This document shows positions 45,145-57,185 of a DNA stretch of 64,000 nt, in pieces. Position 1 is the stretch's first letter. Each line of letters opens with the position of its first letter. The stretch is from Arachis hypogaea. Lineage: Eukaryota; Streptophyta; Magnoliopsida; Fabales; Fabaceae. The translations under genes and the position numbers were made by a program. A model generated the notes under the pieces. That model was given only the letters and a program-made list of their open reading frames with translations, made no database searches and was not told where the DNA came from. The stretch is taken from NCBI RefSeq assembly GCF_003086295.3, contig NC_092054.1, positions 31,191,942 through 31,255,941 on the forward strand. The letters are read 5' to 3'.

Positions 45145-45440
45145 CTCCCACGCATAGGCGTGGCCGACACGCACGCGTCGTTTTCAAAGTTTCAATACCC
45201 ACGCATGCGCATGGCCCACGCATACGTGTCGATGAGCGAATTCGATTTGCCCAGCCAAATTCCAGAGAGTTGTGCTGGTTTTGTGCCTGGGGCACAAAAC
45301 ACACCCACGCTTACGCGAGGCTGACGCGTAGGCGTCACTTGGCTATCTTCCCTTCCACGTGTGCGTGTGGGCGACGCATACGCATCGATGAAATTTTTGG
45401 CGTTCCTCGCATGCGCGTGGGCGACGCGCACGCGTGACCT
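45145..45440. repeat. ACGCGT palindrome cluster in plus-strand Tekay LTR
   Basis: Units such as GACACGCACGCGTCG, GCTGACGCGTAGGCGTCAC and GGGCGACGCGCACGCGTGA. It occupies the same LTR position as 25518-25825. Confidence 0.8.
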
Positions 45441-46610
45441 TATTTTCCTTCCAAAGTTGATTTTTGAGTTTTCAAAGCCAAATCTCATACTTCTATGCAT
45501 CCGATCTCACCCCCTTATGTCTTAAACTCTTATGATATGCCTAGCGATGAGGTGGAGCTAGGAATTGTGGTAACTTGTGAATGAAGAAAGGGGAGGATTA
45601 ATGATCAAGGATGATCAAAGATGATTGTATGAGATATGGAGGATGAATGTGGAAGTGCTTGATATGCCATGAGTCGAAGGGCTATAATTGCTAATGAATT
45701 GGCTGGTTATGGATTATGGGCCGGATGGCCGAGATATTGCCTAGTTACGGCGAAGCCATTATTGATTATGGCTGGGTATGGTTGCATATATGCGTATTGA
45801 ATGAAATGTGAATGTTGCACTTCCACTATCTGAGATACAAGTTTTCCTAGGAGAAAGCAGTGGCTAGCCACCATGTGCTCCAGGTGGAGACTCGATACTC
45901 TGCTGACCCTATCTCGTAAGTGTGGCCGGACACTGTGAAAGTTCCGGATGAGCTCGCCCCCATGAATATACACCAGTGAGGGTGTTGGATATGAATTATG
46001 ATTTATGTTGAGTATAACTCGAGTTGGGATGCACGATAGAGGGACAGTCCAATGGTTAGCTACCAGGACTTGTTGGGTTGGCTATATAAATGACAGATGA
46101 TATAATCAGCCATAGGGACAGGCATTCATCATATGCATACTATGTGAATTGTTTGGAATTGCATAATTGACTGAATACTACCTGCTAATTGCCTAAATGT
46201 CATATCTACTTCCTACATGTATATCTTCTTGTCTGATATAATTGTGTTTGCCATATTATATTACTGCTGGCAGTTGGGAGGTCTGAAGGATTTAGAAAGG
46301 GAAGTATTAGTTAGACTGAAGATCTTTAGTCAGTTGCCATTTATGGATTAGTCTATTTATAAGCTTTGATTTATCTGGTGGAAGTTCTAGGATTGCCTTC
46401 GGCTTTCCCAGGACATTACATGTTAGATATGTGGGTACTGTTACCATACTGAGAACCTCCGGTTCTCACCCATGTGGATTTTGTGGTTTTCAGATGCAGG
46501 ACGTGAGGCTTCTCGCTGAGGCATGCTGGAGACTTCTGGATAAGCAAAGATCTTTGCTCCTTGGGACTTTACTTTGGTTTTATATAGATAGTTACTATCT
46601 CCACTAAATA

Positions 46611-46612
<2 letters not shown>

Positions 46613-46675
<63 letters not shown>

Positions 46676-46724
46676 TGTATGTATGTATGTATGTATGTAT
46701 GTATGTATGTATGTATGTATGTAT
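46613..46724. repeat. Compound microsatellite (TA)n(TGTA)n
   Basis: About 35 bp of TA followed by about 76 bp of ATGT repeats inside the Tekay LTR. Confidence 0.95.
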
Positions 46725-47339
46725 ATTGTTTTGACTCCTCTTAGAGGTTGTTTTTGAGAATAGGTTTTGATAGTTTGTCCTTGGGGTTTCCCTTAGGTTT
46801 CTTGCTTTATATATTTGTATATACTTCTATGCTCGGACCGGTTTTCTTTGCAACCAGATCTTGATTTTTGATATTCGTATTTTTGGCCCTCATTTGTTAT
46901 GGTTCGTGTTGGTCTATCCTTTATTTGTTTTGTTACGCTATCGATCGGAGTGTTATGATTTTCTATTTAACGGTTTTATTTTGCCCCTTTTCTTCAAAGG
47001 CTCCTAGTTATAATCATTCTTCACAATACTATATGTACTAAATTTTACTTTTAGAGGTCGTAATACCTCGTCACCTCTGTCTTATGACTTAAGCATAAGA
47101 CTCTGTGTGGTAGGGTGTTACATTTTGGTATCAGAGCAGTTCGTTCCTGTAGAGCCTGAAGGACGGACTGACTATACTTCTGTGCATTCTCTGTATGTGT
47201 GTTATGTGCTATTAGAATATCTAACTGATATACCTGGCATAAACGTTCATGAGCATGCATTTGGGACTTTGAAGCACTAGACTTCCGATATTGAGACTGA
47301 TCAAGTTAATATCGATTGTTTGGTGTGCATAAGAACCAG

Positions 47340-47820
47340 ATGGCGCCTCGTGGATGCGGTCGAGGTCGCGGGAGAGGTCATACTAGTACTCAGGGACCGG
47401 GAGCCAACCCAAATAACCCGGTAGATTTTATGGTGGCGTTGGAGAATATGGCTGCTGCTATGCAGGCCACTGCTGCGGCTCTTGGGCAGCAGATGAACAA
47501 CCATGGCAATGATGGAAGTAGAGCTTAGGGCCTGTTGACACTGGCAACCTTCTTGAAGATCAATCCACCTAAGTTCAAGGGAACCACTAGCCCGACTGAA
47601 GCTGATACCTGGTTTCAGGCTATGGAGCGAGCATTGCAAGCGCAGATGGTACCTAAAGGGCAGTGTGCTAAATTTGCTACCTATTTGCTCACTGGTGAAG
47701 CATCGCATTGGTGGTAAGGAGTCTGACGTCTCCTATAGCAGGGTGATGACCCTATCATCTAGGATGCCTTCCAGGGCGGCCAAGGAACTCGAGTTACTGC
47801 AGCTGAAGCAGGGTGCTATG
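47340..47820 (+). pseudogene. Tekay gag, first part, with stops
   Basis: ATG at 47340 (MAPRGCGRGRGRGHTS). A TAG at 47526 stops the frame. It resumes MTLATFLKINPPKFKGTTSP and runs to ASHWW, where three stops follow (near 47715, 47724 and 47736), positions that carry Gln or Arg in the intact family. A deletion near 47775 removes about 14 codons that are present at the corresponding place in 23468-22968. The solo LTR at 47821 interrupts it. Confidence 0.85.
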
Positions 47821-49490
47821 TGATGGTATAGAATTTCCTCAAATGAATGAATTCTCGTTGCAAGTATAGTTCTACACCAACAAATAATCCTCCCAATCAA
47901 ATATTTAGTTGTCACAAAGAACAAACCCCAAATAAGAATTAACCGAAGTATTTAGACTCCGGGTCATCTCACAAGGAATTGCAATGAAGTGGTCAATTAT
48001 TGGCTATGAAGGAACAATGGGTTTGATTGATAAAAGGGCAAGAAATTAAATGGGCAAGAATTTAAATGACAAGAAAAGTAAATCAAGTAACTCAAGAAAG
48101 CAATTAATAAAGAGAGACATTCATGGAAAGGGTTGAGAATATAGGCTTTCTATCCTAGTCATACAATGATTAATTCATCTTATTTAGTCAACTCCAATAA
48201 ATGGAAAAAGGTATCATGTCATCTTCACATAGGGAGAACGTCAAACAAGACTAGTTAATCATGTCACAATAATAAACAAGAATTTATCCTATTACGTCAT
48301 CCCCGACGATGGAGGAAGGTATCATGTTATCCTCACACTCGAAGAAAGTCTAATAAGACTAGCTAATCTCAATTCAAATGTCCTAATTAACTCACTAAGT
48401 GAATTAGCAAGATATTAGAATTAATGGAAACAATATTAGCAAACAACTCTAAATCACCAACATAGGTTGGATTTTCATGACTCAAGCCTAATTACTCTTT
48501 CCAAGCCAAGAATGCTCAAAATCTACTCTAACATCCAATCAAGCATTTTGTCAAACACTTGGAAGACATAAAAGGAAAGCATGGTAAATATGCAAGAAAT
48601 ATAAATCTACCAACTACCAATTGCAAGGAAAGTAAAATTCACAACTCAAATTAACAATGAAAGAACATCAAACATCAATTTCCATTAAATGTAAACCAAA
48701 TCCAACATGAGCATTCATAAACATGAAAGAAGTATAAAAGTAAAATTAACAAAAGAACTAAGAAGAATTGAAGTATTAGAACAAGGAATTGTAGAGGAAA
48801 CAAGATGAAATCAAGTAATCAAAGCTAGATCTAATAGAAATTAACCTAATCCTAACCTAATTCTAGAGAGAAGAGGGAGCTTCTCTCTCTAGAAAACTAA
48901 CTAAAGGCTCATCATGACTAACTAAGTGCTCCCCACCCTTTGATCAAGCTTCAATTCTGGATGAAATACCCTCAGAAACAAGTTAGAATTGGGCCTGGGC
49001 AGCCCAGAAATTGCCCTCAGCGTTTTGCCTTTAAGTGAGTCACGTGCAAGTATCAACGCGTACGCGCTGTGTGCGCGTGCGCGTCGCTTGGCCAAATTCC
49101 CACCCACGCGTACGCGTCATGTGCGCGTACGCGTCGCCATGCAACTGCACTATCCACGCGTGCACGTCTACTACGCGTTCGCGTGGGTTGATGTACTCCA
49201 AATCTTTGTTTCTTCATGCATTCTCCACTTTGTATTCTTTTCTCTTCATTTCTTCCATCCAATACTTGCCTTATGAACCTGAAATCACTCAACAAACACA
49301 TCAAGGCATTGAATGGAATTAAAGTGAATTAAAATCACTAAATTAAGGGCCTAAAAAGCATGTTTTTACACTTAAGCACATTTTAAGGGAGAATTACAAA
49401 ACCATGCTATTTCATTGAATAAATGTGGGAAAAAGGTGATAAAATACCCTAAAATAAGCACAAGATAAACCACAAAATTGGGGTTTATCA
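47821..49490 (-). mobile_element. Solo LTR (1670 bp) in Tekay gag
   Basis: Flanked by CTATG at 47816-47820 and 49491-49495, a perfect 5-bp duplication. On the minus strand it runs TGATAAACCCCAATTTTGTG to GAAATTCTATACCATCA. ACGCGT units lie at 49055-49190. There is no internal sequence, so it is a solo LTR. It is the same family as the split LTR 53188-53530/63255-64000 (shared CCAAGCCAAGAATGCTCAAA). Confidence 0.9.
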
Positions 49491-49736
49491 CTATGTCCAT
49501 ATCCGAGTATATTGACAAGTTTGAGGAGCTATTCAGGTTTTCCCGTATGTGTCAGGGAGCTCTGAGAGACTTTGAGGAATGGAAGTGCATTAAGTATAAA
49601 GGAGGACTCTGAAGTGATATCTTTAGCTCAGTGGGACCAATAGAGATCAGAACTTTCTCAAAGTTGGTAAACAAGAGCAGAGTTACTGAAGAGTGTGTGA
49701 AAAAGGCAGCTGCTAAGAGAGGAAGTCATAGGGGAC
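49491..49736 (+). pseudogene. Tekay gag, second part
   Basis: Continues the gag frame after the solo LTR with SEYIDKFEELFRFSRMCQGA and a WKCIKYKGG block, a TGA after GGL, then PIEIRTFSKLVNK. It ends where the next element starts (TGATGAGCGG at 49737). The matching frame is 22950-22700 on the minus strand. Confidence 0.85.
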
Positions 49737-51352
49737 TGATGAGCGGATAATTTATACGCTTTTTGGCATTGTTTTTAGTATGTTTGAGTTAGTTTTTATT
49801 ATATTTTTATTAGTTTTTAAATAAAAATCACATTTCTAGACTTTACTATGAGTTTGTGTATTTTTCTGTAATTTCAGATATTTTCTGGCTGAAATTGAGG
49901 GACCAAAGCAAAAATCTGATTCAGAGGCTGAAAAAGGACTGCAGATGCTGTTGGATTCTGACCTCCCTGCACTCGAAGTAGATTTTCTGGAGCTATAGAA
50001 GCCCAATTGGTGCGCTCTCAATTGCGTTGGAAAGTAGACATCCTGGAATTTCCAGAAATATATAATAGTCCATACTTTGCCCAAGATTTGATGGCCCAAA
50101 CTGGCGTTCCAAGTCAGCATAAAAATTCTGGCGTCAAATCGCCAGAACTGGCATAAAAGCTGGAGTTAAACGCCCAAACTGGCACAAAAGCTGGCGTTTA
50201 ACTCCAAGAAAAGTCTCTACATGTGAAAGATTCAATGCTCAGCCGAAGCACACACCAAGTGGGCCCAGAAGAAGATTTCTACATCAATTACTTATTTCTG
50301 TAAACCCTAGGCTACTAGTTCTCTATAAATAGGACCTTTTGCTATTGTATTTTTATCTTGGTTCTTCTGGTCCCCCCTTTGGGGCTGAAGCCAATGAACA
50401 CCATTATCACTTTTGTATTTTCAACAGTGGAGTTTCTACACACCATAGATTAAGGTATGGAGCTCTGCTGTTCTTCATGAATTAATGCAAAGTATTATTG
50501 TTTTTCTATTCAACTCAAGCCTATTTCTTCTCTAAGATATACACTCATTCTTCAACTTGATGAATGTGATGATCCCTAACACTCATCATCATTCTCACAT
50601 ATGAACGCGTGCTTGACAACCACTTCCGTTCTACATGCAAACAAGCTTGAATGTGTATCTTTTGGGTTTCTAATCTAAGATTAAAACCTTTGTGGTATAG
50701 GCTAGAATTATTGGCGGCCATTCCTGAGATCCGGAAAGTCTAAACCTTGTCTGTGGTATTCCGAGTAGGATCTGGGAAGGGATGACTATGACGAGCTTCA
50801 AACTCGCGAGTGTTGGGCGTAGTGACAGATGCAAAAGGATCAATGGATCCTATTCCAACATGATCGAGAACCAACAGCTGATTAGCCGTGCGGTGACAGC
50901 GCATTTGAACCATTTTCACTGAGAGGACGGGAAGTAGCCATTGACAATGGTGATGCCCAACATAAAGCTTGCTATGGAAAGGAGTATGAATGATTGGATG
51001 AAGGCAATAGGAAAGCAGAAGTTTAGGAGGAACAAAGCATCTTCATGCGCTTATCTGAAATTCTCACCAATGAATTACATAAGTATCTCTATCCTATTTT
51101 ATGTTTTATTCATCTTTTAATTATCAATCCTCCATAACCATTTGAATCCACCTGACTGAGATTTACAAGATGACCATAGCTTGCTTCAAGCCGACAATCT
51201 CCATGGGATCGACTCTTACTCACGTAAGGTTTATTACTTGGACGACCCAGTACACTTGCTGGTTAGTTGCGCGGAATTGTGAAAAAGAGTTGAGATTACA
51301 ATTGTGCGTACCAATTTGTTGGCGCCATTGATGATCACAATTTCGTGCACCA
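49737..51352 (+). mobile_element. 5' LTR of the element at 49737
   Basis: Related to the LTRs 53531-55199 and 61610-63254 but clearly diverged. CTGGCGTTnAACGCCAG-type palindromes at about 50100-50205, upstream of the TATA box. A decayed second primer site (TGGCGCCATTGATGATCA, 51320-51337) lies inside the LTR end. Confidence 0.85.
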
Positions 51353-51376
51353 AGTTTTTGGCGCCGTTGCCGGGGA

Positions 51377-53128
51377 TTGTTCGAGTTTGGACAACTGACG
51401 GTTCATCTTGTTGCTTAGATTAGGTAATTTTATTTTATGTTTAAGATTTTTACTTTTTATTTTCGAAAAAAAAATTTTCAAAAATACCGAAAAAATTTTT
51501 CTATTCTGTTCTTCAGAGTTTTTAAGAATGAATTCTAGAGTTTCATGATGATCTGTTGAAGTCTGGCTAGCTGTGAAGTCATGTCTAATCTTTTGGACCG
51601 AGGTTTCAACTTATCATCACAAGAGCTTGTTGATTTCTATCAATTTTGCTATTGAGAGTAATGATCTGCTAAAGCTTGGCTGGCCATTGGCCATGTCTAG
51701 TGTTTTGGACCGAAGCTTTCACTGAAAGCTTGGCTGGCTAGTAAGCCATGTCTAATTCCTGGACCGGAGTTTTAGACTAACATTGCATGATTCCTGGAAT
51801 TCTTATTAAAAATTTTGAATCTCTTTATTTTCTTTTCCATATAATTTTCGAAAAATCACAAAAAAATTATAAAATTTATAAAATCAAAAATATTTTATGT
51901 TTCTTGTTTAAGTCTAGTGTCTAATCTTAAGTTTGGTGTCAATTGCATGTCTTTATTCTTCTTGCATTTTTCGAATATATGCATTATGTTCTTCATTAAT
52001 CTTCAAGTTGTTCTTGATGATTTTCTTGCTCTGATCTTTAAATTCTCTTATTTTGTGTGTTTTGTTATTTTTCATATGTGTTCTAAATTTGTTAGTGTCT
52101 CTAAAATGAAAATTTCTAAGTTTGGTGTCTTGCATGCATTGTCTATTTGATCTTAGTTTTACATGATTAGTTTCATTTTATTGTTTCTCATCATTAAAAA
52201 TTCAAAAAAAATTTTAAAATTATGTCTTTTCAAGTCAATAATACAGAGAACTGAAGATTCAGAACATGCTGCAGAGGAATTACATAGAAAAAGCTGCGCG
52301 TTCAAAACACCCAGTGAAGAAGGAAAACTGGCGTTTAAACGCCAGCCAGGGTACCTGGCTGGGCGTTAAACGCCCAAAAGGGTAGTATTTTGGGCGTTAA
52401 ACGCCAGAATGGATACCATTCTGGGCGTTTAACCCCAGGATGGCACAAGAGGTATGATTTTGTTTTTAAATCAAATCTTTTTCAAATTTTCATAATTTTT
52501 CAAAATCAAATCTTATTCAAATCATATCTTTTCAAAATCAATTTCTTTCCATTTTATATTTTTTTACTATTTTCGAAAATCCTTGCTACAATTAATGATT
52601 TAATTCAAAATTTTCAAGTTGTTACTTGCCTATTAAGAAAGGATCAAATTTTAAATTCTAGAATCATATCTTCTAATTTCTTGTTAGTCAAGTAATCAAC
52701 TTTAATTTTAAAACTTTCTTTTTTTCATTTGATTTTCAATCATATCTTCTCAATCACATATTTTTCAAAATAATTTTCAATCGTATCTTTTTTATTTCTA
52801 ATTTCAAAATCTTTTTTTCAAAATCAATTAACTATTACCTCAATTTCAATTTTCGAAAATCATCAACCATTTTTTTTAAAAAAAAATTTCTTTTAATTAT
52901 TTCAAAATATTTTTAATTTGTTTTCGAAAATTCTTCCCCTCTTCTCACATCCTTCTATTTAAGGGACTAGCACTCTTCCTCAATGTGCAATTCAGACTAC
53001 CTCTCTCTATAAGTTCGGATTCTCTCATTTCTACCTCCTCCTTCTATTCTTCTTTTCTTCTGACATCTCAAGGAATCTCTATACTGTAACATAGAGGATT
53101 CCATACTGTCTTCTTCTCTATCTTTCAT
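51377..53128 (+). other. Untranslated leader between primer site and gag
   Basis: AT-rich with many TTTTCGAAAA palindromes and TAAGTTTGGTGT repeats (51932, 52106). A dense palindrome block (52324-52440) includes GGCGTTTAAACGCC and CCAGGGTACCTGG. No protein is recognised. Frames such as 51917-52150 are AT artefacts. Confidence 0.6.
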
Positions 53129-53187
53129 ATGAGCAGGAGCAAGGACAAAGACATTCTTGTTGAGGCTGATGATATGTGAACTTTTGT

Positions 53188-53530
53188 TGATATAGAATTT
53201 CTCAATTGAGTTCTCGTTGCAAGTATAGTTCTAGACCAACAAAGAGTCCTCACATACAAAAATTTGGTTGTCACAAATAAAAAACCCCAAATAAGAATTA
53301 ACCGAAGTATTTAAACCTCGAGTCGTCTCACAAGGAATTGCAATGAAGTGCTCAATTATTGGCTATGAAGTATGTTTTGGTGTTTTCAGAATAAGAGACA
53401 TGAAAAGTAAATGATAAGGAAATTCAAATAACAAAAAGGCCTTGGCAAAGGTTGGTGGTCAAGGATCTCTATCCTTATCACTAATCACAACATGAGAATT
53501 GGCAAGGACCAACCTCACTAAGTTAACCCC
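53188..53530 (-). mobile_element. Minus-strand LTR, left piece (continues at 63255)
   Basis: TGATATAGAATTTCTCAATT aligns with the terminus of the solo LTR at 47821. It is interrupted after ACCCC (53526-53530) by the element 53531-63254. Confidence 0.8.
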
Positions 53531-55199
53531 TGGTGCACGAAATTGTGATCCCTGGTAATGGCTCCAAAAACTTGGTGCTCTAATCTTAGTTCATAATTTG
53601 TCACAACTTCGATACAACTAACCAGCAAGTGCACTGGGTCGTCCAAGTAATAAAACCTTACGTGAGTAAGGGTCGATCCCACGGAGATTGTTGGTATGAA
53701 GCAAGCTATGGTCATCTTGTAAATCTCAGTCAGGCGGATATCAAATGGTTATGGAGTTTTCGAATAATAATAATAAATAAACAGAAAATAAAGATAGGAA
53801 TACTTATGTAAATCATTGGTGAGAAATTTAGATAAGCGTATAGAGATGCTTTCGTTCCTCTGAACCTCTGCTTTCCTGCTGTCTTCATCCAATCATTCCT
53901 ACTCCTTTCCATGGCAAGATTTATATAGGGCATCACCGTTGTCAATGGCTACGTCCCATCCTCTCTGTGAAAAAGGTCTAAATGCTCTATCACGGCACGG
54001 CTAATCATGTGGAGGTTCTCGATCATACTGGAATAGGATTCACCCTCCTTTTGCGTCTGTCACTACGCCCAGCACTCGCGAGTTTGAAGTTCGTCACAGC
54101 CATCCCTTCTCAGATCCTACTCGGAATACCACAGACAAGGTTTAGACTTTCCGGATCTCAGGAATGGCCATCCATGGGTTCTAACTTATACCATGAAGAT
54201 TCTAATATCTCGGACTCGGTCCTCTGTATTAGATATCTAAGAGATACTCATTCTAGCTTGTCTGCATGTAGAACGGAAGTGTTTGTCAGGCACGCGTTCA
54301 TAAGTGAGAATGATGATGAGCGTCACATAATCATCACATTCATCATGTTCTTGGATGCGAATGGATATCTTAGAAGCGGAATAAGTTGAATTGAATATAA
54401 AACAGTAGTACTTTGCATTAAATCATGAGGAACAACAGAGCTCCACACCTTAATCTATGGAGTGCAGAAACTCTACCGTTGAAAAATACATAAGTGAAAG
54501 GTTCAGGCATGACCGAATGGCCAGCCCCCATGATCTAAGAACTAGATGTCCCAAGATGATCCGAAGATCTAAATACAATAGTAAAAAGTCCTATTTATAC
54601 TAAACCAGTTACTAGGGTTTACAGAAATAAGTAAATGATGCAGAAATCCACTTCTGGGGCCCACTTGATGTGTGTTTGGGCTGATCATGAAGCTTTCACG
54701 TGGAGAGGCCATTTTTGGAGTTGAACGCTAGTTTGTAACGTGTTTCTGGCGTTGAACTCCACTTTGCAACTTGTTTCTGGCGCTGGACGCCAGACTGCAG
54801 TATGGAACTGGCGTTGAACGCCAGTTTACATCGTCAATCCTTATTTAAAGTATGGACTATTATATATTTCTGGAAAGCCCTGGATGTCTACTTTCCAACG
54901 CAATTGTAAGCGCGCCATTTGAAGTTCTGTAGCTCCAAAAAATTCACTTTGAGTGCAGAGAGGTCAGAATCCAACAGCATCTGCAGTCCTTCTTCAACCT
55001 CTGAATCTAATTTTTGCTCAAGTCCCTCAATTTTAGCCAGAAAATACCTGAAATCACAGAAAAACACCCAAACTCATTGGAAAATTCAGAAATGTGAATT
55101 TAACATAAAAACTAATAAAAACATCCCTAAAAGTAACTAGATCCTACTAAAAACATACTAAAAATAATGCCAAAAAGCGTATAAATTATCCACTCATCA
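53531..55199 (-). mobile_element. Left LTR (3' LTR) of the 9.7-kb element
   Basis: 1669 bp, TATA box TATAAATAG on the minus strand (54599-54591). CTGGCGTT palindromes at about 54714-54830. It carries about 24 bp (around 54210-54233) missing from the other LTR. Decayed primer site at 53566-53549. Confidence 0.9.
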
Positions 55200-56495
55200 C
55201 AACACCAAACTTAAATTGTTTCTTGTCCCCAAGCAACTAAAAATCAAATAAGATAAAAAGAAGAGAATATACTATAAATTCTAAAATATCAATGAAACAT
55301 AGCCCCAATCAGATGAGCGGGACTTGTAGGAACTCAGAGTTCAGATAGTGTTATTGATTGGCATCTATAGGAACTCAGAGTTCAGATAGTGTTATTGATT
55401 CTCCTAGTTCAGTATGTTGATTCTTGAACACAGCTACTTTATGAGTCTTGGCCGTGGCCCCAAGCACTTTGTTTTCCAGTATTACCACCGGATACATAAA
55501 TGCCACAGACACATAACTGGGTGAACCTTTTCAGATTGTGACTCAGCTTTGCTAAAGTCCCCAATTAGAGGTGTCCAGGGTTCTTAAGCACACTCTTTTT
55601 TTGCTTTGGACCTTGACTTTAACCGTTCAGTCTCAAGTTTTCACTTGACACCTTCACGCCACAAGCACATGGTTAGGGGCAGCTTGGTTTAGCCGCTTAG
55701 GCCAGGATTTTATTCCTTTAGGCCCTCCTATCCACTGATGCTCAAAGCCTTGGATCCTTTTTATTTACCCTTGCCTTTTGGTTTTAAGGGTTATTGGCTT
55801 TTTACTCTTGCCTTTTGGTTTTAAGAGCTTTTGGCTTTTTCTGCTTGCTTTTTTTTTCTATTTTTTTCCTTTTTTCACCATTTTTTTTCTGCAAGCTTTG
55901 TATTCACTGCTTTTTCTTGCTTCAAGAATCATTTTTATGATTTTTCAGATTATCAAATAACATGTCTCCTGTTCATCATTCTTTCAAGAGCCAACATATT
56001 TAACATTCTAAAACACCAACTTCAAAAGACATATGCACTGTTCAAGCATTCATTCAGAAAACAAAAAGTATTGTCTCCACATCAATATAATTAAACTAAG
56101 TTCAAGGATAAATTCGAAACTCTTGTACTTCTTGTTCTTTTGAATTAAAAGCATTTTTCATTTAAGAGAGGTGATGGATTCATATTCATGACTTTAAGGC
56201 ATAGACACTTAGACACTAATGATCATGTAATAAGACACAAACATAGATAAACATTTAACATATTAAAACAAAAAAACAGAAAATTTAAGAACAAGGAATG
56301 AGTCCACCTTAGTGATGGTGGCGTTTTCTCCTTGAGGAGCCAATGATGTCTCTGAGCTCTTCTATGTTTCTTCCTTGTCTTTGTTGCTCCTCCCTCATTG
56401 CTCTTTGATCTTTTCTAATTTCATGGAGGATGATGGAGTGCTCTTGATGCTCCTATCCTTAGTTGCTCCCAATAATTATGTGGAGGAAAATGTAT

Positions 56496-56560
56496 TCCCT
56501 GAGGTATCTCAGGGATCTCTTGATTTGCAGTCAAATGTTCTACCACTAAGCTATAGACCC
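56496..56560 (-). tRNA. tRNA-Cys(GCA)-like pseudogene inside the retrotransposon
   Basis: On the minus strand it starts GGGTCTATAGCTTAGTGGTA, the 5' acceptor, A box and D arm of plant tRNA-Cys. The anticodon arm TTGACTGCAAATCAA (GCA) follows, then a stem CCCTGAG...CTCAGGGA in place of the normal T arm. The T-loop TTC and the 3' acceptor strand are missing, so it is not a working tRNA gene. Confidence 0.7.
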
Positions 56561-57003
56561 TTGAGATGAATCTCTCCATCTCCTATGACTCAGAGGTGGA
56601 AGCTTTTTTCTTCCCTTTCCTCTTTCTAGAGGTTTCTCTGGCCTTAGGTGCCATCAATGGTTATGGAAAAACAAAAAGCTATGCTTTTACCACACCAAAC
56701 TTAGAATGTTTCTCGCCCTCGAGTAAAAGAAGAAAGAATAGTAGAAGAAGAAGAAGATATGGATGAGTTGGAGGGATGTGTGTATTCGGCTATATGGGTG
56801 GGCTTGGGTGGGAAAGAGATTTTTGAATTTTGAAGGTAGGTTAGAAGGGATGACTGTGAATGGAGAGAGAGAGAGGGTGATATAGGATTATGAGGAGGGA
56901 AGGTGAGTGGAGGTATGTGGGGATCCTGTGGGGTCCACAGATCCTGAGGTGTCAAGGATTTACATCCCTGCACCAATTAGGCATGTAAAATGCCTTTGCA
57001 TGC

Positions 57004-57185
57004 ATTTCTGGCGTTTAGACGCCGAAGTGATGCTTGTTCTGGGCGTTCAACGCCCATATGCAGCATATTTCTGGCGTTGAACGCCAGCTTCATGCTTGTT
57101 TCTGGCGTTCAGCACCAGCTCCATGCTCTGTTCTGGCGTTGAACGCCAGCCAGATGCTCCTTACTAGCGTTTAAACGCCAGTAAG
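57004..57185. repeat. CTGGCGTT/AACGCCAG palindrome array
   Basis: Five units about 35-40 bp apart: CTGGCGTTTAGACGCC, CTGGGCGTTCAACGCCCA, CTGGCGTTGAACGCCAG, CTGGCGTTCAGCACCAG, CTGGCGTTGAACGCCAG, plus a partial TAGCGTTTAAACGCCAG. Spacers carry a repeated ATGCT word (GATGCTTGT, CATGCTTGT, CATGCTCTG). Confidence 0.85.

Larger units (their letters stand above)
43630..47122 (+). mobile_element. 5' LTR (3493 bp) of plus-strand Tekay chromovirus
   Basis: TGTAAAATCCGG to GGTAGGGTGTTACA, followed after three T bases by primer site TGGTATCAGAGC (47126-47137). It matches the minus-strand LTR 23889-27406. It has an ACGCGT cluster at 45145-45440 and a compound microsatellite at 46613-46724. The open frames inside (44509-44985, 44979-45437) are not genes. 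The element continues past the window end. Confidence 0.9.
49737..53187 (+). mobile_element. Athila-like element with tRNA-Asp primer site, 5' part
   Basis: LTR 49737-51352 (TGATGAGCGGATAATTTATA to TTCGTGCACCA, 1616 bp), TATA box at 50324-50331, primer site TGGCGCCGTTGCCGGGGA at 51359-51376 (perfect 18-base match to tRNA-Asp), then a long leader. The gag start at 53129 (MSRSKDKDILVEAD, then TGA at 53174-53176) matches the N-terminus of the element at 53531-63254. It is broken at 53188 by another LTR. The rest lies beyond the window. Confidence 0.85.

Noticed and set aside
44979..45437. 152-residue frame across the Tekay LTR
   Set aside because: It lies wholly within an LTR and over the ACGCGT cluster. 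The opposite LTR copy does not keep the frame.
45145..45440. CRISPR-like array from regular ACGCGT repeats
   Set aside because: The repeats are short, degenerate palindromes with irregular spacing inside a plant LTR. No cas genes and plant context.
56496..56560. Functional tRNA-Cys gene
   Set aside because: It lacks the T-loop/B box and the 3' acceptor strand.
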